Below are positions 20,377 through 31,419 of a DNA stretch of 64,000 nt, in pieces. Position 1 is the stretch's first letter. Each line of letters starts with the position of its first letter. The notes beneath the pieces were generated by a model. It was not told the DNA's origin and searched no databases. It was given only the letters and a program-made list of their open reading frames with translations. The DNA is from Paragyromitra xinjiangensis. Taxonomy: Eukaryota; Ascomycota; Pezizomycetes; Pezizales; Discinaceae. Where the stretch lies: positions 1,488,001 through 1,552,000 of the forward strand of contig JBCAMK010000005.1 in assembly GCA_038503065.1 (NCBI GenBank), read 5' to 3'. A program made the translations under genes and the position numbers.

Positions 20377-21591
20377 TCACACACTCACTTCCGCCTTCCT
20401 CAACCTCGCCTCCTCATCCCTCTCCGTCTCCAGAAACAACTTTAGCAAAACCTCCTTCTTCATCTTCATCTCCAGCTCCCCCGCCGACGCACCCATAATC
20501 CCCTCAAACGCCGTATCACCATCCAAATTCCTCACATCCCACCTAGCCCCCCTCTCCAACAACGCCCTACAAGCACCTACCATGCCCACCCTCGCTGCCA
20601 AATGCAACACCGTATCCCCCTCCACATCCACGACCCCAAAATCCGACCCCTTCTCCAACAACATCAAAAACACCGCCTCCCCCCTCATATCCATCAAAAC
20701 ATGGAACAGCGCTGTCCTCCCCCACCTATCCACCGCATCCAACCTCACCCCATCCTCCTTCAACAACACCACCACCGCATCCGTAAACCCATGCATAACC
20801 GCATGATGCAGCGCAGTATAACCCACACTATTCTGAACCCCCACATCAACCCCATACTCCAACAACAACTCCACAATCTGTAATCCCGCCTCCCACTCTC
20901 CCCCCCTCGATAACCCAGCAACCGCACACATCAACGGCGTGTCCCCATCCCCATTCATTTTATCCGCGTCCACCCCGGCAGACAACAGCACACGTACAAT
21001 CCCTACATTCCTAACCTTGACAGCCCAGTGTAGTGGCGTCCGTCCGAACGCATCGATATTATCTTTATCCGCGCCGTGTTCGAGAAGCAGCTTCACGATC
21101 GTTTCGTGCTCGGTGTCGCCAACCCAGACATGCCATAATGAGAGAGGACGGGAGGTGGCTGCTGTGCGGTAGGCTGGGAATTGCGTTAAGAGGGGGTAGC
21201 GGTTTTTGCTGCCGAATTGGGCGGCGACCTCGAGGGCGGTTTCGCCGATTGCGTCTTGTGGGGTGACGGAGGCGCCGAGGGAGAGGAGGTGACGGACGAT
21301 GTGGGTGCGGCCTGAGCTGGCGGCGTAGTGGAGGGGGGTCCACCCGTTTTGACAGGGGAGGTTGAGTTGTGGGGTGGTGCTGAGGAGGGTGACGAGGGGG
21401 AGGTGGTTGAGGAGGATGCTCCAATGGAGGGAGGGGAGGTTGTCGATGGGGGTGTGGGCGAGGGTGTGGAGTTGGGGGGTGAGGAGGGTTGAGAGACGGT
21501 GGTTGGTGGAGAGGAGGTGGGTCAGGTCTTTGGGCCCGAGGGGGTTGGCGATTAGGAGGAGGAGCTCGTTGGGAAGGGAGAGGAGTGACAT
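20377..21591 (-). CDS. F-box-like / ankyrin-repeat protein
   Basis: Single exon, 404 residues. The first about 40 residues (LLSLPNELLLLIANPLGPKDLTHLLST...) match the short F-box-like segment found in front of fungal ankyrin proteins. About nine ankyrin units follow, with clear GWTPLHYAASSGRTHIVRHLLSLGA, GRTPLHWAVKVRNVGIVRVLLSAGA-like and GYTALHHAVMHG cores. Such proteins are expanded in Pezizomycotina and are thought to act as substrate receptors of SCF ubiquitin ligases, but partners are unknown. No signal peptide or membrane segment. The gene is C-rich on the plus strand, with strong third-position bias, unlike its AT-rich surroundings. A decayed relative lies at 44080-44542 on the same strand. 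Confidence 0.85.
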   Translation of the reverse strand: MSLLSLPNELLLLIANPLGPKDLTHLLSTNHRLSTLLTPQLHTLAHTPIDNLPSLHWSILLNHLPLVTLLSTTPQLNLPCQNGWTPLHYAASSGRTHIVRHLLSLGASVTPQDAIGETALEVAAQFGSKNRYPLLTQFPAYRTAATSRPLSLWHVWVGDTEHETIVKLLLEHGADKDNIDAFGRTPLHWAVKVRNVGIVRVLLSAGVDADKMNGDGDTPLMCAVAGLSRGGEWEAGLQIVELLLEYGVDVGVQNSVGYTALHHAVMHGFTDAVVVLLKEDGVRLDAVDRWGRTALFHVLMDMRGEAVFLMLLEKGSDFGVVDVEGDTVLHLAARVGMVGACRALLERGARWDVRNLDGDTAFEGIMGASAGELEMKMKKEVLLKLFLETERDEEARLRKAEVSV

Positions 21592-22108
21592 TGAGTGACA
21601 GCTTGATCCAGTTAGAAGAGATCTAATAGTGAAGATGAATTGGTTCTTACCTCTAACCAGTAATGTAGCAGCTGTCCAGATGGATTATATTGCGAGATTC
21701 TCGCAAGTGGAGGGAATAGTGAGTGGACGTCGGGAGATAGAGAATATCCGGTATGCAGGATGCCTATTGCGAGATGCCGGTGCAAGGATCGCTCCACCAC
21801 GTGATTAGCCCGCGAAGATCTATTCTGTTAATTAATCACAACTATCACTCGCTGCCTATCAAACTTCACATAGAAATCCAGATGTTAAACCCACTCATAT
21901 AACCAAGATATTAGATTTGGTCTATATACCACCCATCAACCAGCCGAAGAGAAGAACCTCCTACACCCAACTCAAGCCAAAAACACCAAACCCGCAGTGT
22001 AATAACCCAAGGAAACCCATAATACCGTGTATCCCCCAAACCAAAGCCCGGTATCCACATCTATCACGAGATAAGTTAAACTACAGAAGAGACAAAAAAA
22101 GTAAAAAT
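21592..22108. other. intergenic
   Basis: 517 bases holding the F-box/ankyrin promoter and the 3' flank of the Mpv17 gene. One copy of the TATCACTCG word at 21843-21851. No gene seen. Confidence 0.5.
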
Positions 22109-23046
22109 CTAAACATCCGACGCAGAATTCGTCAGCGACAAATACGTCCCCCACGCAATCCCCCAAGTCGACGCAAACGGCAACTGAAACTGCAACGGGA
22201 TAACCCGGAAATTTAGCATCTGAACTGCAGGCCAGAGCATATAATTCGACTTCCTGCACCCCCTATTAGTATCTTCTACACTAATAGGATGAGGGACAAC
22301 CTACAACGCAGGAGCATAAACATTATCCAGTTTCTTTATTATATCCTTCCTCCCACCCCCCTCCGCAATCGTCATATACGTGAAAAACGCCGCCAGCCCC
22401 ACAGGGGCAAAACACAGCTGATCCATAGCAACCCTTTTCAACGCGGGAATCGTAGCATTCCCCTTCTCGAGCGGGAAGCTCTTCGATAGGAACTGGAACC
22501 ACTTGAACTGGAACGGGGCAATAATGAACCCCCAGGCTGCAAAGCGTGCTAGACGTTCGAAATCGAATGGAGGGGGTAAGAGTCCTGATGCAGGGATAAG
22601 TTCTCTGCCGTAGCGTGGCAGGGGTGATTTGGTGTCGAGTTCGTGGAGCTGGATTGCGGCGGTGTCGTCGGGTTGGATACCGCCTGGTTTACGGAGGGCA
22701 CGTTCGCGTACTGCTGTGACGCTTTGGGCTACGGTGTCAGCTATGCCGTTGAGGATCTGGAGGTGTTAGTTTGGGTTTGTGGGTTGTTAAGGGTTGGGGA
22801 GGTACGGAGTTGGTAATCATCATTGTAACGATGGGACGGGCTTCGAAGTATGCGTCGTAACGACGGGCGATTACAGCTATGGCGGCCATTTCGAAGAGGA
22901 AGACGATAAGGTGGACGAGAGGCTAGGGAGTGTTAGTAGAGCTATTGTTAAATGGTAGAGAGGTAACTAACAATGTATCCGAAGATATAGTAGCTATTTA
23001 CAGCTTTCACGAAGCGTAGTCGTGACCGGGTGACTTTTGAAACCAT
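22109..23046 (-). CDS. Mpv17/PMP22 family integral membrane protein
   Basis: Four exons, complement(22972-23046, 22806-22922, 22305-22756, 22109-22253), 262 residues. Diagnostic features: ARRYDAYFEARPIVTMMITNSILNGIADTVAQ, then WGFIIAPFQFKWFQFL, RVAMDQLCFAPVGLAAFFTYMT, YAPALKSNYMLWPAVQMLNFRVIPLQFQLPF and GIAWGTYLSLTNSA. These are the four-helix pattern of the Mpv17/PMP22 family, which sits in the inner mitochondrial membrane (Sym1/Mpv17) or peroxisome (PMP22/PXMP2); the sequence does not decide between them. An extra hydrophobic amino segment (YYIFGYIVPLVHLIVFLFEMAAIAV) is typical of filamentous-fungal members. All intron phases close; branch ACTAAT in the last intron. Confidence 0.9.
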
Positions 23047-25680
23047 CGTAGCTAAGAGGGAGGCGAGATCAAGATGGGGGGATTTTCTTCTTCCTAGAAA
23101 CTGGGCTGGGAGCTCTGTTTCGCTAATATTATTCTGGTAACTTTCTGGAGGATGACGGAATGGTGATTCTTGCTGAAGAGCTTGGCTGAAGGAACTATTC
23201 TGTTGTGGGCTGTAGGCTGAAGCTGGCGGTGGGGAATTGCCTTAGATAAGGACTGGCGCCCCGCCGCTTGAAGATCCCGGCTGTGGCGGTTGCAGAGGAA
23301 ACGTCATCCCTGCCGATCGTAGCCATTCCAGTACTGAAGTTGTAAGAACGTCGTGTTGGTGTTTCGCAAATGACATGCTATTTCTACTGAGGAGGATGGA
23401 ATTTGGATTATGGATTCGCAGGACGTTGCAGTGCACTTCACTTTGAACTACATTTTATCAGGTACAAAAATATTTCAGAAACGTCATTTCATAGTACCGC
23501 TCAAACCGTGATATCCACAATCAGCAAAACCTATCCCCACAATACCACCTCTCTGATCCGATACCTTTAAGAAATAAAAAATGCCATCCTGCAATTTCGT
23601 CATTGCGGGCCCCGCGGCGATATCCGTTTGTAGTCTTCAACACAAGTAATGTAATGTCTGTACACTACTACCCTGTATCTATCCGCTAAACACTGCTGTG
23701 CTCAGTGTTGTTTTCCCATAGTAAATACGTAGTCTACAAGTCCGATCATATTAGCCCTCGAGATTTTATTAGTATCACCAACACGCTTTTCTGTAATACT
23801 CACCACTCTCAGTTCTCGTATCCTCTATTCCCACTCATGCCGTAGCCGTCCCGTTATGGCTAGATCTGTAATGCCTGTAGTTGGGCACCCTCCGAAAACA
23901 ATATATCCGATCCCGCAATAGATTGAAGTTTTTGTTCACTGACCCACAACCCATCAAAATGCTAAAAATGGCATATTAGCGATAAATTCCATCTATCTCC
24001 ATGACCCTCTCAGCTCTTGACATCCTTCAGCAGGGTCTTGAGAACAATTGTATGTGATCACGGTAGGACTTACCGCCGTTCCTCTGCCTAACATAACTAA
24101 AACCAATTAAACAAGAAATTTAATGTCTGAGACTAGGAAATGGTTTTCTCCTTGACCGGACGTAGATCCTTTCCTACTTAGCTTTGATACCCACCTTGTC
24201 GACGCTATCCTCGGGACCTATCCCATGGACTGTAAAATCGTGTTTGTAGTGCAACAGTGCCCTGAACCTTTCATACATATGTAGTTGAATTCGCGATATA
24301 GACCATGGGGTAGTTGTATACGTCCCGTAGAGATACATATCCGTGAGAGGTAGTTTCATGAAGGTCGAGGCTCCAACCGGTGGCATATTCCCCACAATGT
24401 AGTACAACTGAAGTTTTCTTCGTCCTGACTAGTAGGCTAGTCATGTACTCTTGCACATCCAACAAGATAGTTTTAAGATCGTTATTCCGGGACCATGTCC
24501 TAAGGTGAATGTTATGTCAGCACTGTCCGCTTGCAATGGTGTTCTTGATGCTGTGACTCTGATCCTGTAGGAGCATTAAGGGTTGAATTAGAAGTGTAGG
24601 TATAAGCAATCCATGTTTTTTTCGGGGACATGTTTTTGGTGTTGTATTTTCGCTGGCTGTCTGTTACTAGCCCTCTGGGGATAATAATCCGAGTGTTCTG
24701 GTCGGTGACTGATCTTCGAAATTGGGTTTTGGTATCCGCTATACATCTCATAGCCTCTGGTCCATGTATACTTCCGTACTGCAATTGCGTACTGATCTAG
24801 CAGGAAAGGCATGTGAGTGTCGAAACTTTTTTCCTAGGTTTCTTGTGCCAATCCTCGGCAATGATGGTGAAACAGTTGGGATGGCTTGCAATAATTTTCC
24901 TCTAGGGTAGCTTGGTTTTGGGCGATAATATTCTCGTAGTTCGAGATAGATGGAAAGTTGAATGAATGAGTTTAGTGTTTCTGTAGGTGAGGAAGGACAG
25001 GGTGTTGTGGGGAAACTGTGGGAAGTTATTGGGGGTTGTGCATTTGTGACTACATGTAGGGCTTGACTATAAGGTCATCTGACAGGAGTTAATTTACTTC
25101 TTTTTACTTCTTTGTTCTTACTCTTTCAGGCAGGGGTACGACTGGGTGAGAACCTGTGACCCATTCTATTGTTCACAAGTAACACGCTGGATGGGAAGCA
25201 AACGTAACGAATATTACATGTATATAGATGTAATACATGTAAGTATAAAGTTACAAAACCCTCACCCCTGCCTTTTGTATGGTATTTAATGTAGCGCCAT
25301 TAATTGAGCTTCAGTGTACTGGATCGGTCTGGGTTTCCCTGAATTTGTGAGGTTTTATTAGATTTTTTCCGAGTATTACGGGGTGAATGATACTGGTGAT
25401 AACCAGAGGGGTGAGAGGACGTGAGGACGTGAGGAAGGGCTGATGGGAGAAATAGGGAATATTAAGCTAGATTCTCAAGTTCACGATACTGAAATATTTG
25501 AGATATAAAAATTTAATACAAAATTTGGCAGCGGTTAGAGGGGGCACATGATGGTCTACCGCCAAGACACTCTACGCGACCCGAACGCGAACATCACGTC
25601 CACTTCTCTCGCCCAAGGTTTACTGTTCCACACTCCTCGCAATAACAATTCCCTCTCCCTAAATTCCAATACAAGCAGCC
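23047..25680. other. 2.6 kb gene-poor stretch, RFC3 promoter at its end
   Basis: AT-rich sequence with no convincing gene. Small frames (for example 24271-24465 and 24512-24784, minus) have no recognisable content. The last about 100 bases carry two ACGCGA boxes, listed separately. Confidence 0.45.
25574..25590 (+). promoter_or_regulatory. paired MCB-like ACGCGA boxes upstream of RFC3
   Basis: ACGCGA at 25574-25579 and again at 25585-25590, 11 bases apart (about one helical turn) and 91-107 bases before the RFC3 start. The core ACGCG is the DNA target of the MBF complex (Mbp1/Swi6 family, Cdc10 in fission yeast), which drives G1/S replication genes. Function is inferred from position and sequence. 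Confidence 0.5.
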
Positions 25681-27060
25681 ATGTCCGACATCGATGAAAT
25701 GGAAGTCGATGAGGAGCGTCCCGTCGACGCTCCTGTCGCCTTCTCATCCGAAGCCAAAGGGAAGAAAATGAGCAAAGCCAATCTCCCCGTGAGCGCTGGC
25801 GACACACTTCCATGGTAACCCCTCCAAGCTGCGACTAAAACGAGATAGTTAATTTTGGCTAACAGAAATTTACATACAGGGTCGAAAAATTCCGCCCAGA
25901 CACACTAGCAGACGTGAGCGGTCATGAAGACATCCTCCAGACTATCAACAGATTCGTCGAGACCAACAGACTCCCGCATCTTCTTTTCTACGGTCCCCCA
26001 GGTACCGGTAAGACGTCGACTATTCTGGCCCTTGCACGCCATATCTATGGAGCGCAGAATATCAGGCAGCAGGTGTTGGAGCTGAATGCATCGGATGATC
26101 GTGGAATTGAGGTGGTGAGAGAGCAGATCAAGACGTTTGCGAGTACAAAGCAGATTTTTGGAGGCGCAGGCGGGGCGACGGGTGGGAAAGGAGGTGCAGG
26201 TATGGGTGGATTTAAGTTGATTATATTGGATGAGGCGGATGCTATGACGAGTACGGCGCAGAATGCATTAAGGCGAATAATGGAGAAGTAGGTGATTTTA
26301 TTATCTGTTGGTTGGGATCACACTACTTTCAACTAATCCTCATTCCCTGGGGCATGGTCGGAAATACTGCTGACCATCAGGGATCGATAATTTTGCCTCC
26401 GAGACTGACTTTTTGCGTCATAGATACACAGCTAATACCCGCTTCTGTATTATCGCAAACTACACACACAAGCTTAACGCCGCCCTTCTCTCTCGTTGCA
26501 CTCGTTTCCGTTTCTCTCCGCTTCCTATTGCCGCCCTCCGTAAACGTGTTGATCACGTTATCGAAGCTGAAGGCGTAAAAATCACTGATTCCGCACGCGA
26601 GGCCCTTTTGAAGCTATCACGTGGCGATATGAGACGTTCTTTAAACGTCCTTCAAGCTTGCCACGCCTCTTCAACACCCATCGACTCGAAGGGCCGTCCA
26701 GACCCCACAATACCGCGGGAAGATATCACCGAGACACATATATACGACTGCATTGCTGCGCCACATCCGGAGGATATACAGCTTATTCTGAAGACGCTAT
26801 TAAGTAGCGATATTACCACTAGCTTGAGGACTATTATTGATATCAAGACGAAGAAGGGCCTTGCGCTGGCAGATCTGTTGAGTAGCTTGGGAGAGGAGCT
26901 GACGAGGCTAGAGGTGCCGAAACAGACGAGGGTATTGTGGCTGGAGGGGCTGGCGGAGGTTGAGTGGAGGGTTGGGAGCGGTGGTAGTGAGAGCATCCAG
27001 ACAGGGGCGTTAGCGGGGGTTGTGAGGAAGGGAGTGGCAGTTATGGGGAATGCGGGGTAG
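25681..27060 (+). CDS. RFC3: replication factor C subunit 3
   Basis: Three exons, join(25681-25814, 25880-26287, 26424-27060), 392 residues. After an acidic 40-residue leader comes [18 protein letters not shown] (RFC box II region), [10 protein letters not shown] (Walker A, near residue 86), [29 protein letters not shown] (Walker B, RFC-type DEAD), RFCIIANY and [13 protein letters not shown] with the SRC arginine-finger motif, then the AAA lid and collar domain. This small subunit belongs to the RFC clamp loader (and the Rad24-, Ctf18- and Elg1-RLC variants) that loads PCNA on DNA in the nucleus. It is closer to Rfc3 than to Rfc2/4 by the [11 protein letters not shown] insertion region. The glycine-rich loop there ([17 protein letters not shown]) is long. 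Confidence 0.94.
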
Positions 27061-27276
27061 AATACTGAAGGTATAACATTGGTGTGACCCTTTATGATAT
27101 TACGTTTAGAAACGGGTAAGTTGTTCATGAACACCTATGTGTTCGGCGGCGTTTTTAAAAATAATAATGAAATTAACTATTTACTTTTCATCCTTCTTGC
27201 ACACGAGAAATATTTCCAAAAGAAAGAAAAAAACTAACGTGAAATCATGGGGGACAAGATTGGGGGTGGGAGATTT

Positions 27277-29654
27277 CTAATTCAAGATCTTAGCAGCATT
27301 GCAGTCCTTCTTGTTCACTACTCCAGCAGCACACCCCAGTCTCAATAGCAGCTCTTTACTCATTGACTCCAAATCCGGATTCCCATGCTTCTCGATTTCC
27401 TCGATCACAGTCCCACAGACAGGACTTGCGCCCGTCCTCATAATCCCCCCTGTCTTCCTCACCCCAAGCGCACAATACGCCACGAACTTCTCAAGTCGAT
27501 CTTCGATCTTGGCTTCGATCTGGCGAGGACACAGTAGTTTCTTATATTCGTTACGAGCATCTTTGTGGTTCCAGAGACCGGTTTCTCTCCACACTTGCTC
27601 GGTATCCTTACTCCAGAGACCACAGCTACACGGCAGACTCTTTTTACGGCAATGTGGGTTCGCGTCACAGGTTAAGTCAAAAACGGGCTCTACAGGCGCC
27701 ATCCAGTTGTGTGCGGAGATGCAAACGGGGATAGAGAAAGTTCCGGGGGAGCGCGCGTTCCAGAGGTCTTCGGCGGCAGAGGCGGAATCGAGGTTGGTCA
27801 AGTTTACGTTGGGAGAGTAGGGTTCGTTGAGGAGGTGGGTTTTAACAGAGGAATAGATTATGTCCTAGGATGGTTAGTGCGCTGTTGGCGGGACGGGAAG
27901 AGGGGTTACCTTAACGGAGACACCGTAGGGAGCTGAGCTCATCTCTTCGATACCGAATGGCCTCTCAACCTGATGACGGTATGCTCCGCCTCGGGAGTCC
28001 CATTTGTACATGTAGCATACGAGGTTGTCGACACATTCTTTCAGGTCCTGGGGGCCAGACTTATCACGTTCGCAGGACGTGGTGGGGACTTTTGCGCGGG
28101 AGTAGGAGTTTGTGCGGGGCTCGGTGGTCAGGAAGTCAGGTGTGCAAGAGATCCAGATTGTTTGTGATTTAAAGGCACCGTCGATGGCTTTGAGGAGGAT
28201 TTTGCGGGATATGTTTTCTTCGACTTCTGGACCGGTCCATTTGGCGAGTGCTTTATCATTGACAGGAAGGTATCCGCCTGCGCCGATGAGTTTGGAGAAA
28301 CTGGTGGAGCCTGGAGATGTGTTAGTTGGGATTTTGTATGGATTGGGTGTGATTACCGTCTGCGCCGATATCTTGACCAGCGAAGATGAAGTCGACGGAT
28401 TCGTGGAGTTTCACGCGGGTGGTGGCGGTGGATTGCTGGATGTACATCATCAGGTTCGCAGCGTTCTTCTCTGGTGCTGCTACTTCGCCTTCGAAGTTGG
28501 CATAGGTGGAGACGGCATCGAACATGTATTGTGGGGCTAGAGAACCGAACCATGGGCTCGCAATACTGTACCATTGGCTACCTCCGTATCCGCGGTCACT
28601 GCTCACCCTCTTCTGGATGGCGAGAAGCGAGTCGTGTTTCGCCTTTACAACACCGTCTAGGTGGTAAAGATAGCTCCTTAGATTATCGGTATATTCGTAT
28701 CCCTGACCTTGCGATAATTGCTGTGCGATCGCAGCTCTGTGTTCCTGTGCTAGACTGAAACTGTTTTCAGCGAGCTCGAGAATGGCACTGGTCTGTACGA
28801 AGGCGGCGGCGGAGCCGATCAGGACTTGGATGAATACGTTGAGGTATCCGAGGAGGAGTTTATAGGTTTTTTCGTAGCTGGAGGGTGAGGCCCAGTAGAA
28901 GATACGGGACATGGTGGGGGCCCACATCCCGATGTTGGTTTGGGCGACTTGGAGGTTTTTCTGTGGGTTGTTAGTGTGGTTTATTAACAAGTTAGGGGGA
29001 ACTTGCTTGGATTATGTTGAAGACGAGGTTGAGGTGTTGGGCGGATTTAAGGACGAAATATACGGCGCGAGCTTCGTCGAGGTCGTCGATGCTGCCGATT
29101 ACATCGGTGCACATCACTTTGCCTAGACGGAGGAGCTTTGGTTAGAAGTAACCCTGTGGATACAGGTTGGGTAGGAATTACTTACAGAGACTTGTGGATT
29201 CAAGTCCACATTTTAGACCGTTATCACCAAGATAATCGTATGCGATAGATCCGACAAGTCCCCTTTCACGAAAACCTACCGTGCCCATAGCAGTAATGGT
29301 ATACCTCTCAAGCCAGTCCATCGCACCGCTCAAATAAAAGTTCTCCACCGAGAGCGCGAAATCAATGGATTTACAGACATCACGCTGGTTCTGCTGAGTA
29401 CGTGCAGACGCGAGTGCTGGGATCTCAATAAACTCGAGGTTGGATTCCCAGTCGTTGAGATCTCCGCTTCCGTCCCAGGATGGCATGGGACCTTCGCCCG
29501 ACCAGATTTTCCATGGTGTGAGGTTCTCGGGGTCGTCTTGTTTGATGTTGGTTCTGTTGCCGGTGAGGTTTACAGTGAATGCGAAGGAGGGGGTGAGGAG
29601 TGCGTTTATTGCACAGAGCTGAGTGAGGGTTTTGGAGGATTTGAGGTTCTTCAT
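27277..29654 (-). CDS. predicted secreted protein, 725 aa, unknown function
   Basis: Five exons, complement(29186-29654, 29007-29122, 28357-28960, 27910-28310, 27277-27864). A signal peptide is predicted at MKNLKSSKTLTQLCAINALL...SFAF, and N-glycosylation sequons (NLTGNRT) follow directly. The mature part has many Cys residues spread over the length and no membrane anchor except a weakly hydrophobic stretch in exon 3 (YLNVFIQVLIGSAAAFVQ). It resembles, in layout, large fungal secreted proteins with uncharacterised DUF domains (possibly DUF7872-like), but I cannot confirm the family. The second intron starts with GC (GCAAGT) rather than GT: exon 2 ends in ...NIIQ and exon 3 starts KNLQVAQ, and no GT donor closes the frame. 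All other introns are GT...AG. Secretion is inferred. Confidence 0.8.
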
Positions 29655-30831
29655 TTTGGGTATCTGGAGGAGTTTGGATGTCGAGGTGATGCTATGGTTT
29701 AAGAAGGGATAGGAACGAAAATCCCTCGTAACAGAAGATGGGATGTAGGGCGGACCCCGAAAATTGGTGTTGGATTTTTGGATTATGCTTGTGTGGGGTG
29801 AAATGATCAACCTGTCAATCATTGACATTGTGCACACTACAACCTTAAATTTTAATATATCTCCTACCACTTGAACCGAATCGTGCTAGACCTTAGAAAC
29901 TCACCGAAAATGGAAGGAGACATATTATGCGTAATATCTAATTCCCCTTGACTTTTACCTTATGACTTCGACTTTGGGTCCAGTCATAATTGAGATGTTG
30001 TCACCACTAATCACTCGCGGAATCTCGAGGAAACGTCAAGATTTGATAGCTTGATCTAAATATAAGTCAATGATATGCTTAGCGAGCACTCTGTGTCGGG
30101 GGTATTTTCTCCCTGATACTCCAATATGCTTATTCCCTATTGCATCTGGCTTTCTTTGCTCGTTCATCTAATTCTCTCCGTTACTTAAGGTTACTAAGGC
30201 CACTAAAGCAACTATCCGGATATTTTGTGTACGCAGAAGCTACAGTATATTCGTACTAGACCTCGTTTGGCTAGCTAGATACTGTATAAATAGAGAGAAA
30301 CTTTGCTCCTGCTCTTCGTCCTCTGTTTTACTATCTGCCTCACTATTCTACTTAGTATTCTGTATCAATATATTTTGCGACACCCCGGTTGGGCAATCGG
30401 CTAGCTCTTTAGTCAAATAAATGAAAAGGCATACTTAATACTAACCTTCACTCATAATGTGGAAGAGATTTGCCACTAGAGAACGGGTCGAAGCGACAGC
30501 CACTACATTCTAATCAGACTTGCAACTTCCCGTGCTTTTTTGTTATTAGAGAGGTTTCGCTGAAGTTTAAAGTGAAGTTTCGTTATATTTCAGGGCCAGT
30601 GCTGTTCACAGCAATAGCGGTATGGGCGCTCATTACAGCGCTCGCCACAGTGCTACCACATATGCACAAATACAATCGATTGTCCAAAACTGTAAATTTC
30701 CTATTAAAGCGAAGCCATTATAATAGCTGCAGTTCTCTAAAACAATAACCCAAACTCTTCCCACTCTCTCTATTACCTCTTTCACCAAAAAGAACCCCCC
30801 CTCAATTTCATGAAACTAGCCACAGAAGGAA
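29655..30831. other. intergenic between two secreted-protein genes
   Basis: 1.18 kb holding the promoter of the 725-residue gene and the 3' flank of the next. One ATCACTCG copy at 30010-30017. The frame at 30470-30748 (plus, 92 codons) has no recognised domain and is probably random. Confidence 0.45.
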
Positions 30832-31419
30832 CTAGGTATGGGACACATAAACCTGCAACTGCACGTCCGTATCCCATCCATACTTCCCTCCTACTTTTTC
30901 TCCTTGCGTGTACTGCTTCCTGCACCCCTGGTTCACTAGTTCCGCAGCCAAACCAACAAACCCACATACAATGCACTTATTCTGAGGCCCACAAACATGT
31001 ACTTCCGACGTCTCATAATACCCCACGCGCGTACAAGAATTTCCTGCTTTAGTCTGACAGCATAATTGATTTTTGAGATCGAAAAGGAAAAGAACAACGG
31101 GAAGGGTGTGGATGTAATATGGAGAGCCGCTCGAAGTCTCACAGATTAGTCCATCGAGTTTAGCACTAACTTGATCCTTCCTGAGACGCTCAAGAGACGC
31201 CAACGGAAGAGAGTAGTTGGCCGGAATCGAGGAATTCCCGGTGATCGGGGCGAAGATATTTTTACCGCTGGCAAGAGCTTCAGCATAATCGATAACTACA
31301 GGCTTTGTAGACGTTGCGAGGTCTGATGTAGTATTTAAAAACAACGGAGTAGCGAAGGCAAATAGAGGAGAAAGGATCAAGAGGATAGCGACAGTGAGAG
31401 TGTGCATAATGAACATCAT
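30832..31419 (-). CDS. small secreted cysteine-rich protein
   Basis: Single exon, 195 residues. The first about 25 residues are a strong signal peptide (LTVAILLILSPLFAFATP), followed by Asn-Thr sequons. The carboxy half has eight cysteines (one in LICET, then CC...C near residues 117-125, CGPQNKCIVCG and a last C), with a Gly-Gly-rich tail. No membrane anchor. The size, signal peptide and paired cysteines are those of a small secreted protein (effector-like or hydrolase-inhibitor-like); I recognise no named family. The start could also be the third ATG (31407); both keep the signal peptide. Confidence 0.7.
   Translation of the reverse strand: MMFIMHTLTVAILLILSPLFAFATPLFLNTTSDLATSTKPVVIDYAEALASGKNIFAPITGNSSIPANYSLPLASLERLRKDQVSAKLDGLICETSSGSPYYIHTLPVVLFLFDLKNQLCCQTKAGNSCTRVGYYETSEVHVCGPQNKCIVCGFVGLAAELVNQGCRKQYTQGEKVGGKYGWDTDVQLQVYVSHT

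Noticed and set aside
30470..30748. 92-codon plus frame between secreted genes
   Set aside because: No domain or conservation visible; likely chance.
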